A stretch of DNA of 64,000 bases from JACRCT01 sp049841135. GTDB lineage: Bacteria; Myxococcota; Myxococcia; Myxococcales; UBA5297. Positions 18,874-26,653 of the stretch are shown here, one piece after another (positions within the stretch are counted from its first letter, which is position 1; each line of letters starts with the position of its first letter). The stretch spans positions 682,001 to 746,000 of the forward strand of contig JASGHK010000008.1 of assembly GCA_049841135.1 (NCBI GenBank), read 5' to 3'. Below the pieces are notes generated by a model that was given only the letters and a program-made list of their open reading frames with translations, ran no database searches and was not told the DNA's origin. The position numbers and the translations under genes were made by a program.

Positions 18874-19632
18874 ATGACGACGACCATGACCACTGCCCCC
18901 TTCCAGGACTGGGCCGACGCGCTCGAACGCTTCTCCAAGGGCGAGTTCACCGAACGCCTGACGGGCGCCGGCTTCGACCCGGCGCTCGTCAAGCTGCGCG
19001 ACGCCATGAACGCCTGCCTCGAGCAGTCGCAGCAGCGCGAGGAGGCCGCCCACGCGAGCTCCATGGAGCTGGCCATGGGCCTGTCCGACTGCTTCTCGGT
19101 GCTCACCGAGGTCAAGCGCGGCCGGCTCGACGTCGCGGTCACCGACCAGACGCTCGGCTCCACCGAGGAGCTGGTCTGCCGGCTGGGCGAGGCGCTCAAC
19201 GAGGCGGTGAGCGGCCTGCGCGACGTCCGCGAGCTCACCGAGCGCCAACAGGTGACCATCCGCGAGCTGTCCACTCCGGTCCTCCAGGTCTGGGAGGGGA
19301 TCATCGTCCTGCCGCTCATCGGCGTGGTCGACGCCCACCGGGCCAACGACATCATGGAGAAGGTGCTGCGCTCCATCGGCGAGCTGTCGGCGCGCCACGT
19401 CATCCTCGACCTGACGGGCGTCGACACCGTCGACACCAAGACCGCGGACCACATCATGAAGGTGGTCCGGGCGGCGCAGCTCCTGGGCGCGCGCTGCGTG
19501 CTCACCGGCATCCAGCCGGCCGTGGCCCAGACGCTGGTGGAGGTGGGCGTCGAGCTGCAGGGCTTCAAGACGCTGCGCAACCTGCAGGCGGGCCTGCGCG
19601 CGTGCCTGCGCGACCTGCAGGAAGCCAAATGA
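18874..19632 (+). CDS. rsbR: RsbR-like stressosome scaffold protein (HAMP-like + STAS)
   Basis: The protein has 252 residues from ATG 18874 (ATG 18886 is an alternative). The N-terminal 70 residues are helical. A HAMP-like segment follows (VKRGRLDVAVTDQT... EALNEAV, near 80-115), then a C-terminal STAS domain. The conserved phospho-acceptor region reads DLTGVDTVDTKTADHIMK, matching the RsbR pattern with its Thr sites. There is no globin, PAS or other known sensor module, so the signal may come through a partner protein. Its TGA overlaps the ATG of the RsbS-like gene (ATGA), indicating translational coupling. Confidence 0.8.
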   Translation: MTTTMTTAPFQDWADALERFSKGEFTERLTGAGFDPALVKLRDAMNACLEQSQQREEAAHASSMELAMGLSDCFSVLTEVKRGRLDVAVTDQTLGSTEELVCRLGEALNEAVSGLRDVRELTERQQVTIRELSTPVLQVWEGIIVLPLIGVVDAHRANDIMEKVLRSIGELSARHVILDLTGVDTVDTKTADHIMKVVRAAQLLGARCVLTGIQPAVAQTLVEVGVELQGFKTLRNLQAGLRACLRDLQEAK

Positions 19633-20120
19633 CCGAGCGCGTCCCGCTCATCCGCGTCCGCGGGTACCTGCTGGCCTCCGTCCAGGTCGCCCTGAGCGAC
19701 CAGATGGTGGTGCGGCTGCGCGAGGACGTGGCCAACACCCTCGCGCACGGCGACGCGCGTGCGCTCATCGTCGACGTCTCGGGGATCGACGTGATGGACA
19801 GCTTCATCGCCCGCGCCATCCGGGACATCGGCCTGCTGTCGCAGATGATGGGCGTGCCCACCGCCGTGTGCGGCATCGACCCGATGATCGCCATGACGCT
19901 GGTGGAGATGGGCATGGAGCTCGAGGGCGTCTCCACCACCCGCGACCTCGACTCGGCGCTCGCCCAGCTCGACGCCCGGCTCGCCCGCGAGCAGGCGGCC
20001 GAGGTCTCGCTCGCCGCAGCGCTCGCCGGGGGTGCTCCGGGCGACCACGAGGCGGGCGACGACGACCCGCTGGTGGCACGGGCCATCGCCGAGGCCCTGG
20101 CCCGCGAGGAGGACGACTGA
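19629..20120 (+). CDS. rsbS: RsbS-like single-STAS stressosome protein
   Basis: The start ATG 19629 overlaps the previous stop. The STAS domain contains DVSGIDVMDSFIARAI, with the serine phosphorylated by RsbT-type kinases, and CGIDPMIAMTLVEMGMELEGV, the typical RsbS region. The 163-residue protein carries an extra acidic C-terminal tail of about 45 residues beyond the usual 120. In stressosomes RsbS sequesters RsbT until phosphorylated. The stop and the next ATG overlap (TGATG). Confidence 0.82.
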   Translation: MTERVPLIRVRGYLLASVQVALSDQMVVRLREDVANTLAHGDARALIVDVSGIDVMDSFIARAIRDIGLLSQMMGVPTAVCGIDPMIAMTLVEMGMELEGVSTTRDLDSALAQLDARLAREQAAEVSLAAALAGGAPGDHEAGDDDPLVARAIAEALAREEDD

Positions 20121-20785
20121 TGCCCCTCCAGGAGACCCGCAGCGAGTCCGCCCGCCGGCTCATCGACGCCTTGCAGCGCTACGTCGGCCCCCTGACCGCC
20201 CAGACCATCGTCGAGACGGGCTGCCTGCGGGCGCAGCTCACGTCCCAGTCGCTGCGTCCGGAGCAGGTGCCCTTGCTGGTGCCCGAGCTGGAGAAGGGCC
20301 TCAAGCTCTTCGTCAAGGAGCCGGTCAAGCAGGCGGCCTGCCTGGCGGACCTCGCTTCGGTGGCGAGCCGCGGGTCGTCCACCTCGCTCTTGCCGACGCT
20401 CGTCAAGGTGCCGGTCGCCGACGAGCGCGCGCTCCTGGAGGCCCGCGGCCTCGCCCGGCAGATGGCGGCGGACCTCGGCTTCTCCGTCTCGGCCCAGACG
20501 CAGGTCGCCACGGTGGTCTCGGAGCTGGCGCGCAACATCGTCAACTACGCCGGCAAGGGCATGGTGACCCTCATCTCCTACCCGGCGGGACGGGTGACGC
20601 TGGAGGTCATCGCCGAGGACCAGGGACCGGGCATCCCCAACCTGGAGTCGGTGCTCGGCGGCACCAACCGCTCCAAGACGGGCATGGGGCTGGGCCTGCG
20701 GGGCTCGCGGAACCTGATGGACCGCTTCGACATCCAGACCGGGCCCGGCGGGACGCGGGTCATCGCCGCCAAGTACCGGAGGTAG
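20120..20785 (+). CDS. GHKL ATPase/serine kinase with N-terminal extension
   Basis: ATG 20120 overlaps the upstream TGA. The 221-residue protein has a C-terminal HATPase fold with N-box SELARNIVNYA (near 135), G1 box EDQGPGIPNLESV and G2 box GMGLGLRGSRNL, as in RsbT/RsbW kinases. The first 95 residues are an extra helical domain absent from canonical RsbT (about 130 residues). That domain could dock on the stressosome or on a hydrogenase partner. It is probably the kinase that phosphorylates the STAS proteins, though a second candidate lies two genes downstream. Confidence 0.75.
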   Translation: MPLQETRSESARRLIDALQRYVGPLTAQTIVETGCLRAQLTSQSLRPEQVPLLVPELEKGLKLFVKEPVKQAACLADLASVASRGSSTSLLPTLVKVPVADERALLEARGLARQMAADLGFSVSAQTQVATVVSELARNIVNYAGKGMVTLISYPAGRVTLEVIAEDQGPGIPNLESVLGGTNRSKTGMGLGLRGSRNLMDRFDIQTGPGGTRVIAAKYRR

Positions 20786-20788
20786 CCG

Positions 20789-21349
20789 ATGCTGACCGCG
20801 GTGTGCCAGCGCTGCGCCGTCGGCGAACGGGTCTGCGGCGACGACTGGGCGGTGGTGCAGGCCGGAGCGGCGTGGCTCCTGGCCGTCATCGACGGGCTGG
20901 GCCACGGCCCGCAGGCCCAGCACGCCGCCGCGCTGGCGCGCCAGGCGCTGCAGCGCAGCCCCGACCTACCGCTCGACCAGCTCGTGGGCGAGATGGGCCG
21001 GGCGCTGAAGTCCTCGCGCGGCGCCTGCGTCGGACTGGCGCGGGTCGACCCCGAGACGAGGAAGCTGTCCTGCGTGATCGTGGGCAACGTGGAGATCGCC
21101 GGAGATGGCCACGTCCGGCCGGTCCCCAGCCCAGGCATCGTGGGCCGGGAGATCCGCAAGCTGCGCGTCTTCGAAGGGCCATTCGCGCGCGGCGACCGGC
21201 TCTACCTCTACTCGGACGGCATCTCGCGCAAGGTGCAGCTGACGAAATACCGCGCCCTGGTCCCGCAGCAGGCCGCGAACGCGGTGGTCCGCGAGTTCGG
21301 CCAGTCCCACGACGACGCCACGTGCCTGGTCGCGGAGCTGGTCCCATGA
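20789..21349 (+). CDS. rsbX: RsbX-like PP2C/SpoIIE-type phosphatase
   Basis: The 186-residue protein starts four bases after the kinase gene. PP2C metal motifs are present: IDGLGHGPQAQ (near 35), LYSDGIS (near 148) and the terminal DDATCLV. The short length and lack of a sensor domain match RsbX, which resets the stressosome by dephosphorylating RsbR/RsbS, rather than RsbU. The ATGA overlap with the next gene supports one transcript. Confidence 0.8.
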   Translation: MLTAVCQRCAVGERVCGDDWAVVQAGAAWLLAVIDGLGHGPQAQHAAALARQALQRSPDLPLDQLVGEMGRALKSSRGACVGLARVDPETRKLSCVIVGNVEIAGDGHVRPVPSPGIVGREIRKLRVFEGPFARGDRLYLYSDGISRKVQLTKYRALVPQQAANAVVREFGQSHDDATCLVAELVP

Positions 21350-21816
21350 GCTGCGCCGAGCCGTCCCAGCTCAATCTTCTGGTCCGCTCGGCGACCGATC
21401 CGCTGTTCTGCTCTGCCGAGGCCCGGGCGTTGGCGCGCCGGGCGGGCTTCGCGGCGCCGCGCGCGGCCGCACTGGCCATCGCCGTGGCGGAGCTGGCCTC
21501 GAACATCGTGCGCCACGCCAAGGAGGGCTCCGTCTTCCTGCGCCTGCACCAGGACCCGCCTGAGGCCACGATGATCGAGGTCGTCGCCGCCGACCGCGGC
21601 CCGGGGATCGCCGACCTGGCGCTGGCGCAGCAGGACGGCTACTCCCGCGGGCGCTTCAATGCGGCCGCGCTGGAGCGTGGGGAAGGGCTGCCGCCCAGCC
21701 TGGGCTGTGGGCTGGGCGCTGTGCGGCGGCTGACCGACGAGTGCGAGATCGAGTCCGTCCCTGGCCGCGGCACCACGGTCACCGTCCGGCTCTACTTGCG
21801 AGGGAGGACCGGATGA
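21346..21816 (+). CDS. rsbT: RsbT-like GHKL ATPase
   Basis: ATG 21346 overlaps the RsbX-like stop. The 156-residue HATPase has N-box VAELASNIVRHA (near 45), G1 AADRGPGIADL and G2 PSLGCGLGAVRRL. It contains a short insertion with SRGRFNAAALERGEG between G1 and G2. Size and architecture fit RsbT, the kinase released from the stressosome to act on a downstream target. Its normal target RsbU is not encoded here. ATGA overlap couples it to mvhD, the junction between signalling and hydrogenase genes. Confidence 0.75.
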   Translation: MSCAEPSQLNLLVRSATDPLFCSAEARALARRAGFAAPRAAALAIAVAELASNIVRHAKEGSVFLRLHQDPPEATMIEVVAADRGPGIADLALAQQDGYSRGRFNAAALERGEGLPPSLGCGLGAVRRLTDECEIESVPGRGTTVTVRLYLRGRTG

Positions 21817-22244
21817 GCTTCGAGCCGCGCATCGTCGGCTTCCTGTGCAACTGGTGCTCCTACGCCGGCGCGGATGGAGCCGGGGCGAGCCGGACGCCCT
21901 ACCCCCAGAACCTCTCCAGCATCCGGGTGATGTGCTCGGCGCGGGTGGAGCCCGGGCTCGTCCTCGAGGCGCTCGCCCTCGGCGCGGACGGCGTCCTCGT
22001 CTGCGGCTGCCACCCCGGCGATTGCCACTACCTGGAGGGCAACCACAAGACGCTGCGGCGGCACCGCCTGCTGATCCGCCTGCTCGCCTCCCTGGGCGTC
22101 GAGCCGGAACGCGTGCGCCTCGAGTGGATCAGCGCCAGCGAGGGCGCCCGCTTCGCCCAGGTCGTGGCCGAGTTCACCGAGGCGCTGCGCGCGCTCGGGC
22201 CCTGCAAGGTCAAGCCGGGGCTCCGGGAGCTGGGCCATGGCTGA
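21813..22244 (+). CDS. mvhD: MvhD-type [2Fe-2S] hydrogenase/HdrA linker subunit
   Basis: The 143-residue protein begins at ATG 21813, overlapping the RsbT-like stop. Conserved cysteines match MvhD/FlpD: FLCNWCSYAGADGAG, RVMCSARVEPG and CGCHPGDCHYLEGN. In methanogens and sulfate reducers MvhD passes electrons from the [NiFe] hydrogenase (MvhAG) to HdrA, so this gene supports a physical MvhADG-HdrA complex here. Confidence 0.88.
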   Translation: MSFEPRIVGFLCNWCSYAGADGAGASRTPYPQNLSSIRVMCSARVEPGLVLEALALGADGVLVCGCHPGDCHYLEGNHKTLRRHRLLIRLLASLGVEPERVRLEWISASEGARFAQVVAEFTEALRALGPCKVKPGLRELGHG

Positions 22245-23200
22245 GCGCAAGCTCCAGCTCGCCCTGTACTGGGGTGCCGGCTGCGGCGGCTGCGACGTGG
22301 CGGTGCTCGACACGAACGCCTTCGTGCTCGAGGCTCTCACGGGTGGCCGACCTGCGCTTCTGGCCCATCGCCGTCGACGCCAAGCTCTCCGACGTGCGCC
22401 GGATGGCCGACGGTGAGCTCGACCTGGCGCTCTTCAACGGTGCCGTCCGCAACTCGGAGAACGAAGAGGTCGCCCGGCTGCTGCGGCAGAAGTCGAAGCG
22501 CCTGGTCGCCATGGGCGCCTGCGCGCACCTGGGCGGGATCCCCGGGCTGGCGAACCTCTTCGACCGCGAGCAGCTCCTCCGCCGGGTCTACCTCGACAAT
22601 TCCACGCTCGAGCCGGGAAGCCGTGTCGCGCCGGAGCCGCGCTGCCAGGCCACCGGACGCGAGCTCGTGCTGCCGGAGCTGCACCCACACGTCCGCCCGC
22701 TCGGCCAGGTCGTCGACGTCGACCACACGCTGCCCGGCTGCCCGCCGAGCCCGGCCCAGGTCCAGGCGGTGCTCTCCGCCTTCGCGCAGGGCGCCCTGCC
22801 CGAGCGCGGCGCGGTGGTCGGCGCCTCCGCGACCTGCGTCTGCGACGAGTGTCCGCGCGAGAAGTCGCAGAAGAAGGTGAAGCAGTTCTTCCGTCCGTTC
22901 GAGGTCCTGCAGGACCCGTCCCGGTGCCTGCTGGAGCAGGGCATCGTCTGCGCCGGCCCCGCCACCCGCGGCGGCTGCGGCGTGCGCTGTCCGGAGAGCG
23001 GGATGCCCTGCCGCGGGTGCTACGGGCCGCTCCCGGGTGTCGCGGATCAAGGCGCGCGCCTGCTCTCCGCGTTGGCCAGCATCATCGACAGCGCCGACCC
23101 CGAGGAGATCGACCGCATCCTCGACGCCGTCCCCGACGTCGTCGGGCTGGCGTACCGCTTCGGGCTGCCGGCGGCGACGCTCCCGCGGAGATTCCCATGA
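22237..23200 (+). CDS. mvhG: [NiFe]-hydrogenase small subunit, MvhG type (frameshifted)
   Basis: ATG 22237 overlaps the mvhD end. The proximal-cluster motif YWGAGCGGCDVAVLD is at the N-terminus. The frame then breaks at GAGGCTC 22330-22336; restoring GAGCTC gives FVLELSRVADLRFWPIA and 320 residues. Further cluster ligands follow: MGACAHLGG, CVCDECPREKS and CGVRCPESGMPCRGCYGP. The subunit carries three Fe-S clusters between the NiFe site and MvhD, as in group 3 hydrogenases. No Tat signal is present, consistent with a cytoplasmic enzyme. Confidence 0.87.
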
Positions 23201-24666
23201 CCCGGCGCATCACCATCGACCCGATCACCCGGCTCGAAGGCCACGGAAAGATCGAGCTCTTCGTCGACGACACCGGGGCGCTGCAGGACTGCTTCTTCCA
23301 GATCCCCGAGCTGCGCGGCTTCGAGCAGTTCGTGGTCGGCCGGCCCATCGAGGAGCTGCCGCGCATCGTCACGCGCATCTGCGGCGTCTGCCCGGCCAGC
23401 CACCACCTCGCCTCGGCCAAGGCGGTCGACGGCTGCTTCGGCGGCGAGGTGGCGCCGCTCGCCCACAAGCTGCGCGAGATGTACTACCAGGCGCACTTCA
23501 TCCACAGCCACGTCGCCCACTTCTACGCGCTCGCCGCGCCGGACTTCGTCTGCGGCCCGACGTCGGATCCCGCGACGCGCAACCTCCTCGGCCTGGTCTC
23601 CAAGCTGGGGCTGCAGATAGGCCGCCGGGTGCTGGAGGCGCGGGCCCACGCGCAGCGCATCCAGCAGCTCCTCGGCGGCCGCAGCACCCACTTGGTCTGG
23701 TGCCTTCCCGGCGGGGTCTCGAAGGGGCTCTCCAAGACAGAGCTCGAGGAGATCGTCCCGCTCGCCCACCAGCTCCTCGACTTCGCGCGCTTCAGCCTCA
23801 AGCTGTTCCGCCGGCTGGTGCTCGAGAACCCGAGCTACCTGAACCTCGTCACCCGGGGCCCGTACGCGCTCGCGTTGGGCAGCATGGGGCTCGTCGACGC
23901 CGCCGGGGCGGTGAGCCTCTACGACGGGCAGGTCCGGGTGGTCGACTCGACGGGCCAGCCCATCGTCCAGTTCGCGCCGCCCGAGTACACCCGGGTGATC
24001 GCCGAGCACGTCGAGCCTTGGACGTACCTGAAGTTCCCGTACCTCAAGGAGCGTGGCTGGAGGGGCTTCGTGGAGGGCGCCGACTCGAGCCTGTACCTCG
24101 CCGGCCCGCTGGCGCGCCTCAACGCCGCCGACCGCATGGCGACCCCCGAGGCCGAGCAAGCCCGCGCGCAGATGTTCGAGACCCTCGGCGGCCGGCCCTG
24201 CCACGCGCTGATGGCCTCCCACTGGGCGCGGCTGATCGAGATGCTCCAATGCGCCGAGTCGCTGCTGCGCATCTGCGCCGATCCGGAGATTTGCAGCGCT
24301 GCCTTCCGCGTCGTGCCCCAGCGGATCACCGGCGAGGGCGTGGGCATCGTCGAGGCGATGCGCGGCACGCTCATCCACCACTACACCTGCGACGAGCGCG
24401 GGCTGTGCACCTCCTGCAACCTCATCGTCGGGACCACCCACAACAACGCGCCCATCCAGATGGCGACCCGCAAGGTCGCGGCCCGCGTCATCCGGCCGGG
24501 CGTCGAGCCGAACGAAGGCGTGCTCAACCTCATCGAGATGACCTTCCGGGCCTTCGACCCCTGCTACAGCTGCGCCACGCACTCGCTGCCGGGACAGATG
24601 CCCCTGCAGGTCCGCATCCACTGCGGCGGCAAGGTCTGGCGCGAATTCCGGCAGGGCGGGGCCTGA
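23197..24666 (+). CDS. mvhA: [NiFe]-hydrogenase large subunit, MvhA type
   Basis: The 489-residue catalytic subunit binds the NiFe(CN)2CO centre. Ligand cysteines are in L1 RICGVCPASHH (near 60) and L2 DPCYSCATH (near 454). The protein runs about 27 residues beyond the L2 histidine, a C-terminal peptide that a maturation protease would remove, and that protease is the next gene. Motifs and gene order place it in group 3 (F420-non-reducing, HdrA-linked, group 3c-like). ATGA overlap with mvhG. Reaction: reversible H2 oxidation feeding electrons to MvhG and MvhD. Confidence 0.92.
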   Translation: MTRRITIDPITRLEGHGKIELFVDDTGALQDCFFQIPELRGFEQFVVGRPIEELPRIVTRICGVCPASHHLASAKAVDGCFGGEVAPLAHKLREMYYQAHFIHSHVAHFYALAAPDFVCGPTSDPATRNLLGLVSKLGLQIGRRVLEARAHAQRIQQLLGGRSTHLVWCLPGGVSKGLSKTELEEIVPLAHQLLDFARFSLKLFRRLVLENPSYLNLVTRGPYALALGSMGLVDAAGAVSLYDGQVRVVDSTGQPIVQFAPPEYTRVIAEHVEPWTYLKFPYLKERGWRGFVEGADSSLYLAGPLARLNAADRMATPEAEQARAQMFETLGGRPCHALMASHWARLIEMLQCAESLLRICADPEICSAAFRVVPQRITGEGVGIVEAMRGTLIHHYTCDERGLCTSCNLIVGTTHNNAPIQMATRKVAARVIRPGVEPNEGVLNLIEMTFRAFDPCYSCATHSLPGQMPLQVRIHCGGKVWREFRQGGA

Positions 24667-24670
24667 AGCC

Positions 24671-25204
24671 ATGCCGCCGTCGACGCTGCTGGTGGGGATG
24701 GGCAACCCGATCCTCCGCGACGACGCGGTGGGCGTCCGCCTCGCGCGGGAGATCGCCCGGCGGCTAGGCCCCGTCCCCGGCCTGGGCGTCCTAGAGGAGT
24801 GCTCGGTCGGCGGCCTGGGTCTGCTCGACGTGGTCAAGGGCTTCGAGCGTGTGGTGGTGCTCGACTCGATCAAGGCGGGCGGGCCGCCGGGGCACTGGTA
24901 CCGCTTCGGCGGCGCGGCGCTGCGCCCCACGATGAACCTGCGCAACGTGCACGACGTGAACTTCGCCACCGCGCTCGAGCTCGGGCGGAGGCTGGGCGTG
25001 CGCGTCCCCGCCGACTCTGACGTACACGTCTTCGCGGTGGAGGTGCTGGACAACACGACCTTCGACGCCCAGATGACTGCCCCGGTCGAGGCCTGTCTCG
25101 CGGGGTGCGCCGAGGAGATCGCCCGCGAGATCGCGCAGCTCCTAACCGTGCCTCCCCGTCGCAGATTGAAGCGTCCGGGCGATCCAGTTCATGTCACAAA
25201 GTAG
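24671..25204 (+). CDS. Hydrogenase maturation endopeptidase (HyaD/HybD/FrcD family)
   Basis: The 177-residue protein carries the family signature GMGNPILRDDAVG at the N-terminus, with a nickel-coordinating acidic residue, the ECSVGGLGLLDVV segment near 42 and a conserved His (HDVNFATAL near 95). It cleaves the C-terminal peptide of the large subunit after Ni insertion. Last gene of the locus, 4 bases behind mvhA. No hypA-F genes are in the window, so the remaining maturation machinery must be elsewhere. Confidence 0.88.
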   Translation: MPPSTLLVGMGNPILRDDAVGVRLAREIARRLGPVPGLGVLEECSVGGLGLLDVVKGFERVVVLDSIKAGGPPGHWYRFGGAALRPTMNLRNVHDVNFATALELGRRLGVRVPADSDVHVFAVEVLDNTTFDAQMTAPVEACLAGCAEEIAREIAQLLTVPPRRRLKRPGDPVHVTK

Positions 25205-25228
25205 CTGCCTATCTTCAGCATCGCGGGT

Positions 25229-25252
25229 CCCCTGCGTTCCTTCGCACGGGGG
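25229..25252 (+). terminator. Possible terminator at the end of the hydrogenase locus
   Basis: CCCCTGCG pairs with CGCA-C-GGGG around TTCCTT with one bulged base. There is no T-run. It lies in the 63-base gap between convergent genes. Confidence 0.3.
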
Positions 25253-25267
25253 CCGGTGAAATAGCCC

Positions 25268-26626
25268 TCACGCGCCCACGACAGCCGTGGTCGCCGGCCC
25301 CTTCGGCTGCAGCTCCCAAGCGACGACCGGCTGCTCGCGCCCCTTCACCGCCGCCTCGCCCACCCGACGAGCCTCGATGCCGTCCTGGAGCAGCCGCTTG
25401 GTCTCCTCGCTCGCCAGCACCCGCGTCCCGAACTGCTTGTTGAGCCCCTCGATGCGCGAGGCCAGGTTCACCGCATCGCCGATGGCGGTGTACTCGCTGC
25501 GCTGGCTCGACCCGATGATCCCCACGACCGCCGGCCCGGTATGGATGCCGATGCCGATCTCCAGGCCGGGGTGGTTCCACTTCGCCTTCATCGCCTCGAC
25601 CCGCTCGACCATCGCCAGCGCGGCCCGCGCCGCCGCCGACGCGTGGTCACCCCGCGCCACCGGAGCGCCCCAGAGCGCCATCAGCCCGTCGCCCAGGAAC
25701 TTGTTGACGATGCCGCCGTGCTGCTCGACGACCGTGCACATCTCGGCGAAGTACTGGTTGAGGAAGTCCACCACCTCCACCGGGTCGCGCTTCTCGCTGA
25801 AGGAAGTGAAGCCGCGGATGTCGCTGAAGAGGACCGTGATCTCGCGCTTCTCGCCCAGCCGCCCGGTGGAGTGGAGCAGGAGCTGCGCGACCTCGGGCGT
25901 CACCTGCGTGCCGAGGATGGAGCGCACCCGCACCTCCTGGCGCACGCTCTTGACGAGGTCCCCCAGCAGGCGCAGCAGCACCACGCTGACCCAGTACGCC
26001 GCGAGCCCGCCGCCCGCGACGTAGACCGCTCGCTGGAGCTGGTTGCTGAAGGAGAGCGCCGGATTGGCGGCGACCGTGGCCGGATCGAGCTGGGCCCGGA
26101 GCAGCAGGTAGCTCGCGAAAAGCTCGCCCCCGGCGAGGGCGCCGACGAGCAGGCAGAGCCGCGGCTGCAGCCGCAGGCAGGTGATGATCACCACCGGGCC
26201 GTAGAGCATCAGCGGCGCGCTGGTGAGGGCGTAGGCGGGGTGCACGGTGACCGCGTCGACCGCCAGGACCGCGGTGGGGATCGAGACCTCGATGATGGCC
26301 GAGGCCCAGTTCATCCAGTCGTGGTACAGGCCGCGCCACAGGCGGATGGCGACCGTCGCCTCGAGGGCGGTGATGACCGCGACGACCACCGCCAGGCGCT
26401 GGGCCAGCAGCGGGTCGAAGGTGAAGTAGAGGTAGACGGTGAACGGCACCGTGAGCGCGCACATGAAGAGCGCGATGCGGGCGATGCGCACCGCGCCGTC
26501 GCGCTGCCCCTGGTCGATGGCGCTCAGCGCCAGCCGCTGGTCCTCTCCGCTCAGGTTCGGCACCAGCCTCGCCATCGCGCGCAGCTCGCAGGGCGTCGCG
26601 GAGGTCCCCTCGTCCGTGGTCTCCAT
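25268..26626 (-). CDS. Membrane-bound class III adenylate cyclase
   Basis: The 452-residue protein has five to six hydrophobic helices in residues 45-235 and a C-terminal class III cyclase domain. Metal-binding aspartates are in LFSDIRGFTSF and FLGDGLMALWG. Lys in IVNKFLGDG and the YTAIGDAVNLASRIE stretch, with its transition-state Asn and Arg, fit ATP as substrate. All catalytic residues appear present, so cAMP synthesis by a homodimer is expected. The membrane part lacks a recognised sensor domain. Convergent with the hydrogenase locus, so probably a separate transcript. Confidence 0.88.
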   Translation of the reverse strand: METTDEGTSATPCELRAMARLVPNLSGEDQRLALSAIDQGQRDGAVRIARIALFMCALTVPFTVYLYFTFDPLLAQRLAVVVAVITALEATVAIRLWRGLYHDWMNWASAIIEVSIPTAVLAVDAVTVHPAYALTSAPLMLYGPVVIITCLRLQPRLCLLVGALAGGELFASYLLLRAQLDPATVAANPALSFSNQLQRAVYVAGGGLAAYWVSVVLLRLLGDLVKSVRQEVRVRSILGTQVTPEVAQLLLHSTGRLGEKREITVLFSDIRGFTSFSEKRDPVEVVDFLNQYFAEMCTVVEQHGGIVNKFLGDGLMALWGAPVARGDHASAAARAALAMVERVEAMKAKWNHPGLEIGIGIHTGPAVVGIIGSSQRSEYTAIGDAVNLASRIEGLNKQFGTRVLASEETKRLLQDGIEARRVGEAAVKGREQPVVAWELQPKGPATTAVVGA

Positions 26627-26653
26627 GACGCCGGATTCTAGGCGGCTCGCCGC

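Noticed and set aside
16645..25204. Classic SigB-type general stress locus
   Set aside because: RsbU, RsbV, RsbW and a sigma factor are absent and the module is flanked by hydrogenase genes on both sides.
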